64,000 nt of DNA from Agrypnia vestita (GCA_016648135.1 JADDOH010024980.1:186001-250000), one strand, 5' to 3'. Counted from the stretch's first letter, positions 10,321 through 22,014 are shown. A program made the numbers and translations. The notes: generated from the sequence alone by a model not told the origin.

Positions 10321-12086
10321 TCGGGACTTAAAACTAAAATTAATACCACAACCACACCCAACCAGTTCACTCTATTTATGTTCCCATATACTTCTATCAT
10401 TCGTTTTCTTAATCTAGTCCAATGTCACACCCCTCCCACTATATTTTTATTTTATTTTACTCAAAATAAAAACCATACTTAAATTTATCTCATATTGTCA
10501 CACTTTTCTTACATCATTAACAATCATCAAAGGAAAGTTTATTTTTATTTAAGATTGCTGTTAACTTTTCCTAAAAATAAATAAAATAAAATATATTTTT
10601 CCCACCTGGATAATTTTTTCACATATGATTTCTCATTGGGGCTTTGTAAAACAAATGCTAATCTACCTTCTGACAATGTTTTATCTGATTCACTCATGTC
10701 GTATGTAAGAAAATCATCAAAATACTGTATTTAAAAATACAGGTACCTCGTAACTTGTATTAAAAACTTCGGAGGAGTCTTTCGTTTAATTTTTCGAAAT
10801 CAAAATTTAATGAAGGAAATCCTGAAAAGTTTATGCTACTACCTATAAGGCATCTTTTATAAAAAGTTTTTCAATTTGCATTACTTTTCATTCAATTTAT
10901 TTTACAGTTTAATAAAATAGCTATGTCTAATGATACATAGTGAATAGTTCACCGTTGCTATTGACAGCACGGGTAGAATAGATCGAATACAATTAAAATA
11001 TGGGTATTCATTCAAGAACCTCAATGAAACTCTATCCTATTAATTACAACGAAATAGTCAGGAAGAACAGACATCCCTTGAAATATTACGAACCCCATTC
11101 AAATAGGGAACGGCCTGTGAAATTCAATTAACGAACGTCATTCATCCTCACACGCTGCCACAAAGTCTATCTTTGCCCCGCAAACAAAAGTTGACATGTG
11201 CACACATGCGAATAATACTGGTGTTCACTAGTTGATTCATTCATGTAAAAGTTAATATCAGTCCAATTATTCCAGAAGATAAAATTGAATTTAATCAAAA
11301 TTAAATAATGTTAAAAATCCACCCAATAAGATTAGAGTTATTCAATATCAGACTTGACAAAAACTGCTCTATGGCGGAAATACCGCAATAATTATTATTA
11401 TTATAAGAAATCCAACAATTTTACTAAATAAAGTTGCTTATTTGATCGCCAAAAACAACAATTTTGAACTTCTAATAATAACTAATTGATTTATATCGAC
11501 AATTAAAGGAAACTATAATTTGTTTTTAAACGTAAAGATAAATTTTTTGTTCTGTTACTCTTTTTATAACGTTTAAAAGAGTTGAATTTCTTTTGATGAT
11601 GGTATAAAATGTGTATAAAAGTATGATATATGTATGAATGTACTATTGTACTTGCCGACAAAAATCTAGTAAGATACTTTGCGGGCCTAGCTTATATTGC
11701 AAAAGATTTTGTATTTTATAAAAGAAATATTAAATAAATAAATACTACTAATTATTTTGCCAATAAGCGTGGGGTTTATAAAAATATTGTTAATTTTTTT
11801 TCTATATAAATACAAATTAATTTATATTTTATATTAAAATATCTTGTTTGGTCTCCTAAACTGTCAATATGAAACATTTTTTATTTTTTTTATGGTGTAT
11901 CTAATCGAGAGGGTACAATCCTTGCATACAAATGAATAAAACACAGAATGTTTATTTTATGAAACAAGGCAAAAAGCGAATATAGTCTTTTTCGCTCTTT
12001 ATGTGCTTATTACACACCTTTTCTTTAATATTTTCAATACTACTACACGCCGATATAGGTCTTTCCATTTAATAAGGGCAATCGTC
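10321..12086. other. No gene seen; LINE 3' flank and AT-rich spacer
   Basis: The first 200-300 bases may be the 3' untranslated part of the preceding LINE fragment. A slightly GC-richer patch lies at 11105-11215. No gene was found. Confidence 0.45.
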
Positions 12087-12182
12087 GTGTAAGCCGTGCG
12101 AACGACGCACCTTGTTTCGTTGTGTTGGTGTTTACGGGATAAACACCAACTCAACAAAGTGCCTTGTACGCACGGCTTACAC
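12087..12182. repeat. Imperfect hairpin with about 46-bp arms
   Basis: The left arm begins gtgtaagccgtgcg (12087-12100) and the right arm ends cgcacggcttacac (12169-12182), a perfect 14-bp terminal pairing. The inner parts also pair (gttggtgttta with taaacaccaac), with a few mismatches and a small gap. The loop is only a few bases. Arm sequence is much less AT-rich than its surroundings. It could be a small fold-back element or a structured RNA gene. Confidence 0.7.
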
Positions 12183-13860
12183 ATACTAATTCGATTGTCT
12201 TTCTTAGATCAAAAGAACTCTATTTCACGTGAGTTAGTCATTTAAATACTAAAAACTATAAAATACTCCTGTCGTCTAGTGCTTTTTTAAAAAAAAAAAA
12301 ATGACGCGGCACTTAATACTTATTCAATATACATTAAGCCCATATAACTAGGAAATTAACACAGATAGGACTTCAGTGCAGTTTTTAATGTATTGGCGAA
12401 GTTACATATTACTAATCTGTATCCTTATCTTAAAATTTTTATTTGTGACACTTTGTGCTCTATTTATTTCCGGTATTCAAATATGAAAATGATCTCAAAA
12501 TTATCAAATATTCAATTTTTCTTTAAATAACAACCATTTGACAAATCCACTGTACGCTTTAATACGATGACTTATCCGAATGGAGACATACGCTTCTCAA
12601 TACACGTGAGCTGACAATTGCCGTCGCCGACGGCGGTATCCAATTTTATTTTTCATGTTTGGGGTGACAATCACAAATTTCAGTACCCACCAGCTCCTTG
12701 TAATGGCCATGTCCCACACCTTCAAATGAAGTAGCAGTAAAAAAATCACTACTTCTCTAATAAATATTCGAAGGTAGATTTTACGTTAAGTAGCAAGAAA
12801 ATAGGATTGGTTCTTTTTTGTTTTTCATGCTACCAATTTTATTACTCTTACAGCAGTTTCAAGGTGCTTTTCAAATATTTCACTTGATTTGTTACGTTTT
12901 GCCTAGTTTTTATTAAGCAAAAATTTACTTAATAAACTTACATAAAAATCTAATATAAGTGACAAATTAAATTATTATTTTATAAAATAATTATATTACA
13001 CTAACAGCTTTACGTAAGATTTGAATTCCTTTTTAACACGCTAAAAATTATTGATAGAAGAAAAGTCAAAAGATATCGTAATTTAAATGAAAAAATTTTT
13101 TTTTTAAATCTTTGCACATAACAATTTATATTGTTTCTCAGTAGATCAATAATCTTTTTCCGCTTTTAGCATGGTAGTTACTTTTGATGCAGCATGATTA
13201 TTTTATTTAACTCAAATAAAAAACTTTACACTAAATAAAAGTATATTCAAATGGTGATTTGTATAATTACTACATACTATAATTTAGAATTTAGAAGTCC
13301 CTCTCATAATCAGGTGTAATTAATGAATTGTTGGTCTTGTGGTTGTTTGTAAGTATTACAAAAACTATAATGTAAATAATAAATAAACACAGAGATAAAC
13401 TGAATAAAATATTATTAGATTTAAAAATTAAAGAGTCAATAAACCTATGAGAAAAACAATGGAACTTTAGCAGATTTTAATATAGAAACCATCACCATCT
13501 CAGAATCGACAGCATGTTTCTCTTTCAAGTAGTCAGGCTATCATGGAATACGTCTACAAACCCATTGTACTCATTGCCCGGTCTATTTAATCTAGACAGC
13601 GATCAATATATTTGGTGGTTTGTTCACGTATTATCGTAATAAAATATGTCCTTAGAACGCGTTGACAACGGAATTCCGAGACATACTTTAGAGAGAGTTC
13701 GTAATAAATGTTAGTTATTCAATAAATGTTTGTTTTGTACAAAACGTTTTCTTTTAATTAATATAAATAATGTTACCAAATTCAATAACATAACGTTAGC
13801 AAAACTTTGAAGAAGCGCTTGTTTTCTTTAACACTCATTAAGTTCGCGGAATTCCCAAAT
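12183..13860. other. No gene seen; AT-rich spacer
   Basis: AT-rich; no supported feature. Confidence 0.5.
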
Positions 13861-14100
13861 AACAAACAGGATATATGTATTTGTCGACACCGCCGCTGTG
13901 CAGAGAAGATGTCGAGTTTTGGAATCCAGCACGTGGCTGTCAACAGTTTCGCAGCTTATGTTCTTCATTAGTCACGGTTCAGTCTTATCGTGTTATTCCA
14001 AGATGTGGAGGGCGTCAGCACTTTCCCCGAAGCTCCTGGTGTATGACAAAACCGCGCAAGTACTGAAGCTACGGAACAATTAACATCAACTTGATGAATT
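13861..14100. other. GC-richer block with two overlapping short frames
   Basis: Two frames (63 and 61 codons, starts at 13875 and 13898) overlap on the plus strand. Neither resembles a known protein and both are short, so coding is unlikely. Composition makes it a candidate conserved noncoding element. Homeobox-type TTGATTAAT-like sites follow at 14100-14107. Confidence 0.3.
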
Positions 14101-14403
14101 TGATTAATCATTGTTTATCTCATTAACCGGAGATGTTTCTAAGCGTTAATTTTCATTTCCATTACGACTCTCGCGTACCATATCTCGACTGCTCCACGTG
14201 TTGTTATCTGAAGCAATAAGCACAGGTAGAGTCCGTTCATTTTATGAAAGCCGCTTGTATTAATGCGAGTAAAAGTGTATTTACAAAAACTCGTAACACT
14301 ATTGTTGAGAGTTAATGACAGACGCAAAAAATAAATATAAATTCTCTATAAATTCTCTAATGAGGTATAATAATCAAAATAAGCATAATTCTCTTTTTTA
14401 TAC
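14101..14403. other. No gene seen
   Basis: AT-rich spacer with an unrecognised 62-codon minus-strand frame. Confidence 0.5.
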
Positions 14404-14515
14404 TGTCCATTACTAACGTTATCAACGCTACTCTAGATAGCGCTGTTTACCCAGCCTTAATTGGCGTCCGAAATATATAATAAAAGTACGTCATTTTTGA
14501 CGAGTTATAGCTTGT
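14404..14515 (+). repeat. Dispersed repeat family B, copy 2
   Basis: Reads tgtccattactaacg, agatagcgctgtttac, gcgtccgaaatatataat, then gtcatttttgacgagttata, in the same order as in the 4643-5065 copy but without the MITE. Confidence 0.6.
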
Positions 14516-15057
14516 TTAAAATAAATATATAAGTAGGTATAGTTGTGGTTAAATAGTTTCAAAATCTTATAATTCATTTTAATCAATCAGATAAACTATT
14601 GTCGTGTGTATCGGACTTCGAATCCTCATCTAAATTTATATTTAATTGATTAGTCTGTGATCACCGTATCGTGATCTTGTAGTCAACGTATCTTTAAAAA
14701 AACGACTCCATTTTAAAAACTACACAATTAACATGTTACAGAGGTTATCACAAATGCACGTGGCTTTCACAAAATGAACGGACTCTAACACATTCTGCTT
14801 TTACACATTACTAACCTTGACCATTCCATTATAGAAAATACCAGTATGCAACCAAGCTGTCAATTTGTATTGACAAAATTAATGGAATTTCATTAGCATT
14901 TTAACATTCCATTGGAAACATTGCTTGGATCAACGCTTTCTGAGACCATAACGGAGTTTGATCTCCAAAATGAATATCATTTATTATAATAAAGTTGAAA
15001 AACAAAATAATTGTATAGTTAAATGATGATTGACTTAATGCAAGGTCTTTCATATGT
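14516..15057. other. No gene seen
   Basis: AT-rich spacer. A weak B-box-like ttcgaatcctc occurs at 14618-14628, but I could not find an A box at tRNA spacing. Confidence 0.45.
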
Positions 15058-15325
15058 GGGGTATAAAAGCAAAGGCAGCAATATAAGAAAATACAATTAT
15101 TGCAGTCATCGAAGATTACTTATTTTAAATGTATTGAATTCAAGATTTTATAGGAAACATAACCTTTAAATTTATAGGAAACATGATTTTGGAAGAGATT
15201 CATACATAAAATCAAGAATTCAGTACATTTTGAACTAGTAATCCTCGGTGACTGACTGTAAACACGGTTAATCCGACGGTAAACAATTTTTAATTTTTTG
15301 GATCTTGCTGTCTTTGCTTTCATAA
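15058..15325. mobile_element. Fold-back MITE family G, copy 1
   Basis: It begins GGGGTATAAAAGCAAAGGCA and ends in a decayed inverted copy (cttgctgtctttgctttcat). Interior arms also pair (cgaagattac near 15109 with gtaatcctcgg near 15237, and attgaattcaagattttat with ataaaatcaagaattcagt), so most of the element can fold into one long imperfect hairpin. It shares termini and interior with 24064-24291. Non-coding. Confidence 0.7.
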
Positions 15326-15925
15326 CTTTCATATCTAATCCAATTTACTTACAGGGAGTCAAGCATTTTAGGAATATAAGTTTGCTGTAAGAATTCTCCA
15401 AAATATCGTATATTATGTAACCTTGGTATCTTCTTTATTTTCAAAAAATTATTATACTTTGTGATATAATGGCACACATGAACTGTCTATGCATCAGTAA
15501 CGCTATGTTGACGATCTTTTTGTTAAAAAATAAAAGCTATGTGATAAATACCAACAGTTATAGCGATGAGCGACCTTAAATTTTGAAACACGGTGCAGAT
15601 TTTTTCGCAAATGGTTGTAATCAATTCATATGACTTATTTTAAAGAAGAAAGATTGAATTTATTATATTAAACATATAAAGTTAATTTTTAGATAGCCCA
15701 TAATTTAACAGAAGATTAGACTTCCTCATAGTCTTCCGATGCAGTGATTGCTAAAAAAAGGTTCTGATATATAAAGCAACAAATAATTTTTGTGAACATC
15801 TGAACAGATGTGGAAATAACGGTCTCTCAGACATATATCAACAAAGGGTTAAATTATAAAAAAATGTTTTTGCTAAGCAAAAAGCCTTTAATATATTAAT
15901 GCCGTACATTTAATCTAAATATTGA
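15326..15925. other. No gene seen; AT-rich spacer
   Basis: AT-rich; nothing supported. Confidence 0.5.
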
Positions 15926-16760
15926 GCATGTGGGATTGTTTCCACACGCGTTCTGACCAGCGCCGAAATTCCCAAGGAAAATCAATCGGGCAAGAAAAAA
16001 TACGAGCACTCAAAAGCGCGGATGTCTGTGTTTACGTACAGATAGGATCGACATCAGGGAATAGAAACTGCTGACCTGGCACGTCCCACGCTGCATACAG
16101 GAGGATCAAAATAAAAATGCAAACGCGAATTCTGTTGATGGCACAATCCCATGCAGACAAAGGATTGTAATTATGCTGACGGCCCCTTCTCACACAGGTT
16201 TTTTGTACACGTCTCGACACCAAAATCTGGATATAAAAGACGTGGAGGCGAAGTCCAAAAGTGTTCGTTACCACAAAGTCACGCTGCCCGACGATCGCTA
16301 CTCATAGCAACATCTAGCTACGTAGTTCGTCTCTCTCTATGCTATACCACCAATCTTCAATCTACAGTAGCTACGACATCAAACACAATCGCTACGCCGC
16401 TCATCTCATTCCTCGATACACTTTCAGTCGCCAATCCATCGATCGTTGTCAGCCACATCACTCCACTGTCCTCGCAACCTCCCATAGCGAACACCATCTG
16501 CTTCCGGCAGTACTACCATCATCCTCGACCTCACCGCGATACGATACCTACATCAGTCATCAGCACCTTCTCCAGCTCCACGACAACGGGTTCTCCACTC
16601 CAAAGACGGAACTTCGACCAGTCCTACATCCACGCTCAGAGTGGATGATCACCTGATGTCAACGCCGCATGGATCCCGGTGCATCGACCTGAAGTTGCAC
16701 AGCTGACGATCGCGCTGGCTTACAAAGGTCGAGCGACAAAGTACACACTGCAACTCTAAA
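15926..16760. other. Long GC-richer block, possibly a solo LTR or gene fragment
   Basis: About 830 bp of balanced composition in AT-rich surroundings, the longest such block in the window. It begins near tgtgggattgtttccacacg. A 165-codon Ser/Thr-rich frame (16151-16648) and an overlapping 105-codon frame (16339-16656) lie inside. Neither resembles a known family, and two long overlapping frames suggest composition rather than coding. A TG start would suit an LTR, but no matching CA end, target duplication or second copy is visible. Function unknown. Confidence 0.3.
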
Positions 16761-17404
16761 CCTTGCATCTAGTATTTACTATCCAAAATACAATTATTAT
16801 TTCTGAGCGCCAATATTTATTATAAGATTAGAATTTAATATTTATTAATAATTATAGGATTAATTGGTTCAGTAGATCTACGTTACCGCACGGCAAGCGG
16901 TAGGCTAAGTAGTTAATTTTTCACAAGTTTATTGCGATTTATAAGTATGAAAATATAATACGCGAGGCTTTTAACACTTTTAATATTTCAACGTCAAAAA
17001 TTAACGCAAACTACAAAAAATATGTTCAGTGCTTGTTTTAGGTTTATTTACTTCAAATGTATTTTTATCGTGGTGGGTTTTATGACAGCCACACGCAGTT
17101 TATTGCCAGCATTCAAGAAGAGACAACATCGAAATATGTGCCCCTAAATGTATCTGTTGCCATCATTAAATTTTTATATACATTGTAAAATATTTGTATA
17201 AAATATGTTTTCCAAGCATTAAATGAAATAGGTACTAAAGATTTAGAGCGTACTGTAATCAGGCTTGATTGCGTATACTTGAATTTTGTTTTTATGTTGT
17301 TTTCTGAAATTCCTAAAAATGCTAGGATTCAACAACGTAGGGGAAATTAAAAGTTAAAAGAATTGTTTGCTTTAAATGATCATATTTTATGTAAGTAGTT
17401 AGCA
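16761..17404. other. No gene seen; AT-rich spacer
   Basis: AT-rich; a short inverted motif (taccgcac and gcggta) near 16884-16903. No gene. Confidence 0.5.
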
Positions 17405-17565
17405 AACAAGCTTGCTGCTATACCTTGCGGGAGGCTGCAGTGACCGCCGGGCGGCCATTGGCGCCTGCAAACGGTTATCGCCGATTGTTTACTGGTGGTG
17501 CCCAACGGTGTCTATAGTGGCCGATCGCTCGCTTCTAGGTCTAGTGGGCGGCTTTATATATCTTC
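17405..17565. other. GC-rich block
   Basis: A 160-bp island (for example gtgaccgccgggcggccatt) with CpG and GGCGGC-like motifs and no open frame. Candidate regulatory sequence by composition only. Confidence 0.35.
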
Positions 17566-17840
17566 TATGTGCAGTTTTCTGAGATATTAAAAACAGGTTT
17601 CAATGTATTTACGTGCTTATTTAAGTGTATTTATTCATTTTTTAATGCGAATCTATACATCGTTTTTTACATTTCTTTTTCTATTTTACATTCGTTAATT
17701 TATCTCTTATTGCATTCAATAATATTTACTGGTGCTTTGATATTTACGTTTTCTCCTCTATCTACAACATCCCCCGGTGAACCCGAATTGATTTTCATTT
17801 ATTGTAGGGTTGGCTTTTGTGATTGATTTTAGTCTCTTTT
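17566..17840. other. No gene seen
   Basis: T-rich spacer; the 85-codon frame at 17569-17826 is hydrophobic noise. Confidence 0.5.
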
Positions 17841-18160
17841 TACTCCCTTTATATTAACTCGTGGCGTCTGCTTGTCTTCTTGTCTGACGAAAAGACTTTC
17901 GATCCATTTTAAACCCCTTTTCCGTGATCCAATCGAGCTGAAACTTTGCAAGCAGACTCGTGGCGACGATCAAAAAGATCTATCAAATTTTCTTAAAAAA
18001 AATTAATAAATTTTTGGATTTTTCAAATTTTGAATGATTTTTTCTTACAACTTATTAAGTTGTATGAAAATATTTCAACGCGTCTGCAAGACGTCTTTAA
18101 TTGTTGTTATATTTTACAAAGAAAGGAAGTATAATAAAAACTTGTTTTTTATGGGTTGGT
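17841..18160 (-). repeat. Dispersed repeat family A, copy 3
   Basis: Tactccctttatattaactc, then the core cgtgatccaatcgagctgaa and gatcaaaaagatctatcaaa, ending gaaaggaagtataata. Same structure as the copy at 3261-3568. Confidence 0.75.
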
Positions 18161-19044
18161 TTTTTAGCTGCTTATTCAAAATTTTTCGATATATTTGTTA
18201 AATAGTAAATACCGTAATTTTCATTGTTTGTTAAATTAGATTACACTACCGATACGATTGTAAGTGATTGTCCATCACCACATACAAGAATCTTAATTCT
18301 TTTTTGTGAGGTACAACATAAAATAATAATTTGATTGTAAATATTTGCTAGTTATATAAAAGAAATCATATGTATAATTTTTGGAAAAATAAATAATAAA
18401 TAAACCATCCCAACTCTTCATGTAAATATATATAAATATGTTTTCTAACTTTGTGGGTTGCGTACTATTTGCAAAAATACGTCAAATCATAACACTCTTT
18501 GTATCCACCATACGCTTCAGAACAATAAAGATAGCAAATTAGGCAACGACAACAAAGTAGAGAAAACGATATTTCCACGCGATTAATGTGATCTCATATA
18601 ACTAATGATGTTATTTGTTTGCGAAAAAGACTTGAAGTGATTTGATATACCAGTATTGTATACGACAAAGTAACAATTTACTATCGTATTACAAAATAAA
18701 GTTACAAAGAATGAAAGAAACATACGCATTTTATTGTTTATTTTTATTATACTGTTTAATTTGATTGAATTATTGTTGATAACCTGTGTGTAATCTTCGT
18801 GTTAAAATTTTCTAATAAATTAAATAATTTATTTACTATTGTTGCAATACAATACATTCAAGAGCATGCACTACGATTAATCGAAAAAGCTGTTGGCTAA
18901 TCTTTAGTTCTTCAGCTCAGGCAATCCGAGAAGCGCTGCGCCAGGTTATTATTTTTATTTTTAGAGCTGTAAACACAAACCTTAAAATGCCTGCTTTTTT
19001 AATTAAAAATTCGATCCGCATTATAATCTTGCGTACTTACTCCT
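18161..19044. other. No gene seen; AT-rich spacer
   Basis: AT-rich; no feature supported. Confidence 0.5.
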
Positions 19045-19102
19045 TAACTTCTGTGTATAGTTTTCTGGGATATTCTGCCGTGTATATGCAACCTTTCTGG
19101 TC

Positions 19103-19137
19103 GACGTTTCGGTTCCCATTGCAGGGCCCATCATCAG
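19103..19137 (-). ncRNA. Hammerhead-ribozyme-like core at a PLE end
   Basis: On the minus strand: CTGATGA (19137-19131), a 20-base arm-loop-arm of the form TGGGCCC...GGGAACC, then GAAACGTC (19110-19103). CTGANGA, stem II, GAAA is the conserved hammerhead core. Hammerhead motifs are established features of Penelope-like elements. Stem II is imperfect here and stem I is not obvious, so activity is doubtful. Confidence 0.5.
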
Positions 19138-19378
19138 GGCTGATGTGATGGGTGAGTGTTTAAGTGTGGATTAAGTATTGCCTTGCAATACCGTACCAAA
19201 GTCAGAGTGTGTCCAAGTTTGTGTTAGGTTAACTACTGGATTGCAGTACCGTGTCGAAAGCAGGGTGTGTGTGTCTTGATGTAGTGTATTGTGTATCTAC
19301 TAATGGATGTCGGACTGTGCGGATCGTCGATATGACTTATCCTGCAGCGCTGGATACCACGAGGTTTTAACTAAATAT

Positions 19379-20235
19379 TTACCGGGTGCTTGTATATTTT
19401 AATTTTATTTGTATATTTGTTTCTTTGACCAGACGGGTGTGGTGACTTTTGGGCTTTCCTAGGATTTTCGGCTCAAATGAAAAATGGTGGCCCGTATTTA
19501 GAAAGTGCTCAGCCAATGCCGATTTTTCCGGATAACCGAGTTTGCATGCTCTTTTTATGCTCATCAAATCTCTTTGAGATCGTGCGTGCTGTTTGTCCCA
19601 CATACACTTTTTCGCATCTCTTATCACGACGGTGTTTATAGGCTCGATCGTCATATCTTGACGATCGAGCCTATAAACACCGTCGGTCTCAAGGGGATAC
19701 CGATCCTTCGCTGGTCTTAAGAGGTTCTTTACCTTGTTGTTTGTGCCGAACACTGTCTTAATCTTCCGTTTCTTGAGCGCTTTGGCAATTCTGTCTGTTA
19801 CATTATAGATATAAGGCAAGAAAGCAATCCCTTTGATCTCAGCTTTTGTGTTTTTCTCGGAGCTGTTAGATTTGGCTCTTATGATATGCCGTATCTGTCG
19901 TCTTTAATATCCATTGCTTTCTAGCGCTTGTCTCAGTGTACGAATCTACTCCTGCAGATGTTCTTCTTGGCATATTATTTTAGCTCTCTTAGCTCAGGTA
20001 TTAATTAATCCTCTCTTCTGCGCTGAGTGGTAGTGGGAATCTGCATGCAAGTAGCGGTGCGTATGGGTCGGCTTCCTGTAGACTCTGTGCTCGAGACTAC
20101 CATCTGTGTTTCTTTTCAGTTCTACATCCAGAAATGGTAGTTTATTTTCTTTTCTCTCCTCATCTTCATTGTGAATTTTAATTCCTTGTGCAGCATGTTG
20201 AGGTGTTCGAGAAAGTCCTATAGTTTTTCAGCCAT
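19379..20235 (-). pseudogene. PLE reverse transcriptase C-terminus and GIY-YIG endonuclease, broken
   Basis: Upstream minus-strand codons give LPFLDVELKRNTDGSLEHRV then YRKPTHTHRYLHADSHYHSA and a stop after GLINT, the well-known PLE reverse-transcriptase tail. A 146-codon frame from 19819 continues with IAKALKKRKIKTVFGTNNKV and DGVYRL. The GIY-YIG motif KVYVGQTARTISKRFDEH is readable only in a second frame (about 19615-19540). The first frame resumes with YPEKSALAEHFLNTGHHF. At least one frameshift, one upstream stop and an inserted inverted repeat (19627-19685) inactivate it. Such proteins copy RNA at a nicked target; this copy cannot. Confidence 0.8.
19627..19685. repeat. Perfect 27-bp inverted repeat with 5-base spacer
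   Basis: cgacggtgtttataggctcg... (19627-19653) is followed after tatct by its exact reverse complement (19659-19685). It lies inside the PLE endonuclease, duplicating the DGVYRL codons in inverted orientation and displacing the Cys-x-x-Cys that normally follows. It looks like a local inverted duplication made during replication or reverse transcription. Confidence 0.95.
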
Positions 20236-20240
20236 ACAGC

Positions 20241-20403
20241 CAGATTTTTTTTCTATTTACTAAACGATACAAAATACCATAAACAAAAATAATGCACATG
20301 AAGAAGTAATTATTTAAATAGATAGCTTGAAATGATCAAGTATTCAAGAAAATAATGCAAATAAGATTGAAAACTCAAGTATTAAAAAAAAAAAATAAGT
20401 ATA
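20241..20403. other. AT-rich spacer between PLE and LINE
   Basis: AT-rich DNA with an A-run at 20382-20395; no feature. Confidence 0.5.
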
Positions 20404-20862
20404 ATGCTAATAATCATGACCTATGGTGCAGAATCAAGAGCTGATATAACCAGAATAAAGAGTCTACTGATAACCCAGTATATGATCTATTTAAATCGCT
20501 TGGAACAAATTCAAAAAAAATTTATTCGCTTTCTCAACTTTAAATTCAATTGCGTTTCTGACGATTATGACAGTTCATGCAAAAAATATCACATCCTACC
20601 TTTATACAGACGTCGGGAAATAGGTGATTTGATGTACCTACTAAAAATTGTATCAGGCAACGTCGACTGTCCTGAACTATTATATAGACTAAAATTCCAT
20701 GTTCCCTGTAGATCTCGTAGACACAACCCAGTCTTTCACATTGATTTTACCTCATCAAACTATCGTCGGAATTCATATTTCTTAAGGGTATGCGATGCAT
20801 TCAATAAACTCATAAGATTATTGGATATTGATCTGTTCGAGTGCAGCCACACAAGATTATGA
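20404..20862 (+). pseudogene. LINE ORF2 C-terminal fragment, open for 152 codons
   Basis: The frame includes YLNRLEQIQKKFIRFLNFKF, LPLYRRREIGDLMYLLKIVS, LLYRLKFHVPCRSRRHNPVF and NKLIRLLDIDLFE. This is the C-terminal region of a Jockey/CR1-like LINE ORF2: I-x-R-L-E-x-V-Q-x-K-F-x-R, then L-x-x-R-R-x-x-x-D-L, then F-x-V-P. The upstream RT core is absent, so the ATG at 20404 is not the native start. The piece is intact but too short to act. It is followed by a 3' untranslated region and an (AAAT)n tail ending near 21205, as expected for a 5'-truncated insertion. Confidence 0.8.
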
Positions 20863-21205
20863 AAAATTTTGAGTGCTGAATTTTTTTCCACGTAATAATT
20901 AAATTTCTTTTTCTTTTGTTTAAATTTTTTATTCTTTCTTTCTATATAATTAATATGCCTTAGTATATCATAAATATTTATCATTACTGACATATTTCTG
21001 CTTGATTAAATTTTTTATTCTTTCTTTCTATATAATTAATATGCCTTTTATTAATAATTAGTATATCATAAATATTTATCATTACTGACATATTTCTAAA
21101 TGTGGAGACCTGTAATTGGCCATCTATATTGTATCAATGTTTTCTATGCTTTTTTTTTGTGCTGTTGGTCTTCCATAAATATTAAATAAATAAATAAATA
21201 AATAA
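20863..21205 (+). mobile_element. LINE 3' untranslated region and AAAT tail
   Basis: AT-rich 3' region of the preceding LINE fragment, ending in a run of aaataaataaataaataa at about 21183-21203. Short tandem 3' tails are typical of several LINE clades. Confidence 0.65.
20921..21097 (+). repeat. Tandem duplication in the LINE 3' region
   Basis: A 79-bp unit (20921-20999) is repeated at 21007-21097 with a 12-13-base insertion (ttattaataatt). Both begin taaattttttattctttct and end catatttct. It could be a duplication proper to the family or to this copy. Confidence 0.9.
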
Positions 21206-21460
21206 TATCGGAAATGAAAACTTTAAGAGTAATCAGAGGGAGAACGATTTGAGATCGAATCCTCAATGAAGAAATAATACGGACCTGTGGCACCGAAGTT
21301 ATTGTGCGATGGAGCAGAGCAAGAAAAAATTCTGGAAAGATCAAGTAAACAGAATGGATAACTCCAGAATTCCAAACATTGCTCGATGTCCCAAAAGTAG
21401 CAGCTTTCTGCTAAAATAGATCAGCAGACCTAGAAGAAGATGAAAAAGAAGAAACTAATA
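21206..21460 (+). pseudogene. Second LINE C-terminal fragment
   Basis: Directly after the AAAT tail. Plus-strand translation gives ILNEEIIRTCGTE then, in another frame, VRWSRARKKFWKDQVNRMDN and SRIPNIARCPK. The order R-N-E-x-I-R-x-x-C, then R-W-x-R-A-R, then N-R-M-D-x-x-R-x-P-x-I-A-R is the tail of another insect LINE type. Frameshifts are present. It ends in an A- and G-rich run (agaagaagatgaaaaagaag). Confidence 0.7.
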
Positions 21461-22014
21461 ATTACATTTCAAATATACAAACCAAAGATTAAATGCAAGA
21501 AATAGAAAATATAAAAATAGAACCAAAGTAAAATTTTCAATTAACAACAATTAAAAACAAACTTAAGTTATAACGTAAATGATAAATTTAACACTAAAAT
21601 TACCCACATAAATTATAGAGTATTATATTAATCAGACTGAGATAAAACTAATTGACGAATCAGAAAAAATTTCTGATATATTACAATACTCATTTCCAAA
21701 ACTGTAAAGCCTTCTGGTGGATGAAATATAGAGATAATTTGTTTTGACACAATCGAAATGAAATGATATACCTTGCCTAGTGTTCCTAGAAGGTATGTGC
21801 TAATCCAATGTAAAATAGTAAAAAAATGTAATCATTGGCGATTTTATTAATCTGTTGTTCAAGAAATAATATAATATAACCATTTTATACGGGCATTGCC
21901 AGCGCCTCGTTCGCAAATTAAAATGATTATTTATTAAAAAGAAGAAGATCAAAACAAAACAAAATAATAAGACATAATGGAGCCGCCTAAATAACTCCAA
22001 ACCCGAAATTAACG
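21461..22014. other. No gene seen; AT-rich spacer
   Basis: AT-rich; nothing supported. Confidence 0.5.

Larger units (their letters stand above)
19045..20240 (-). mobile_element. Penelope-like retroelement fragment
   Basis: Minus-strand remnant holding, in order, the C-terminal part of a Penelope-type reverse transcriptase (about 20240-19830), the linker and GIY-YIG endonuclease (19819-19379), and a terminal region (19378-19045) with a hammerhead-like core. The same terminal sequence (CGAAACGTC, then ACACGGCAG, then a TCCC/TCCT-type block) recurs at 45775-45890. The 5' part of the reverse transcriptase is missing. Confidence 0.8.

Noticed and set aside
14520..14640. tRNA-like element from the ttcgaatcctc motif
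   Set aside because: No A box at the right distance and no T-arm stem.
16151..16656. Ser/Thr-rich 165- and 105-codon frames as host genes
   Set aside because: They overlap in different frames, resemble no family, and have no clear splice or translation signals. I kept only the block as unexplained.
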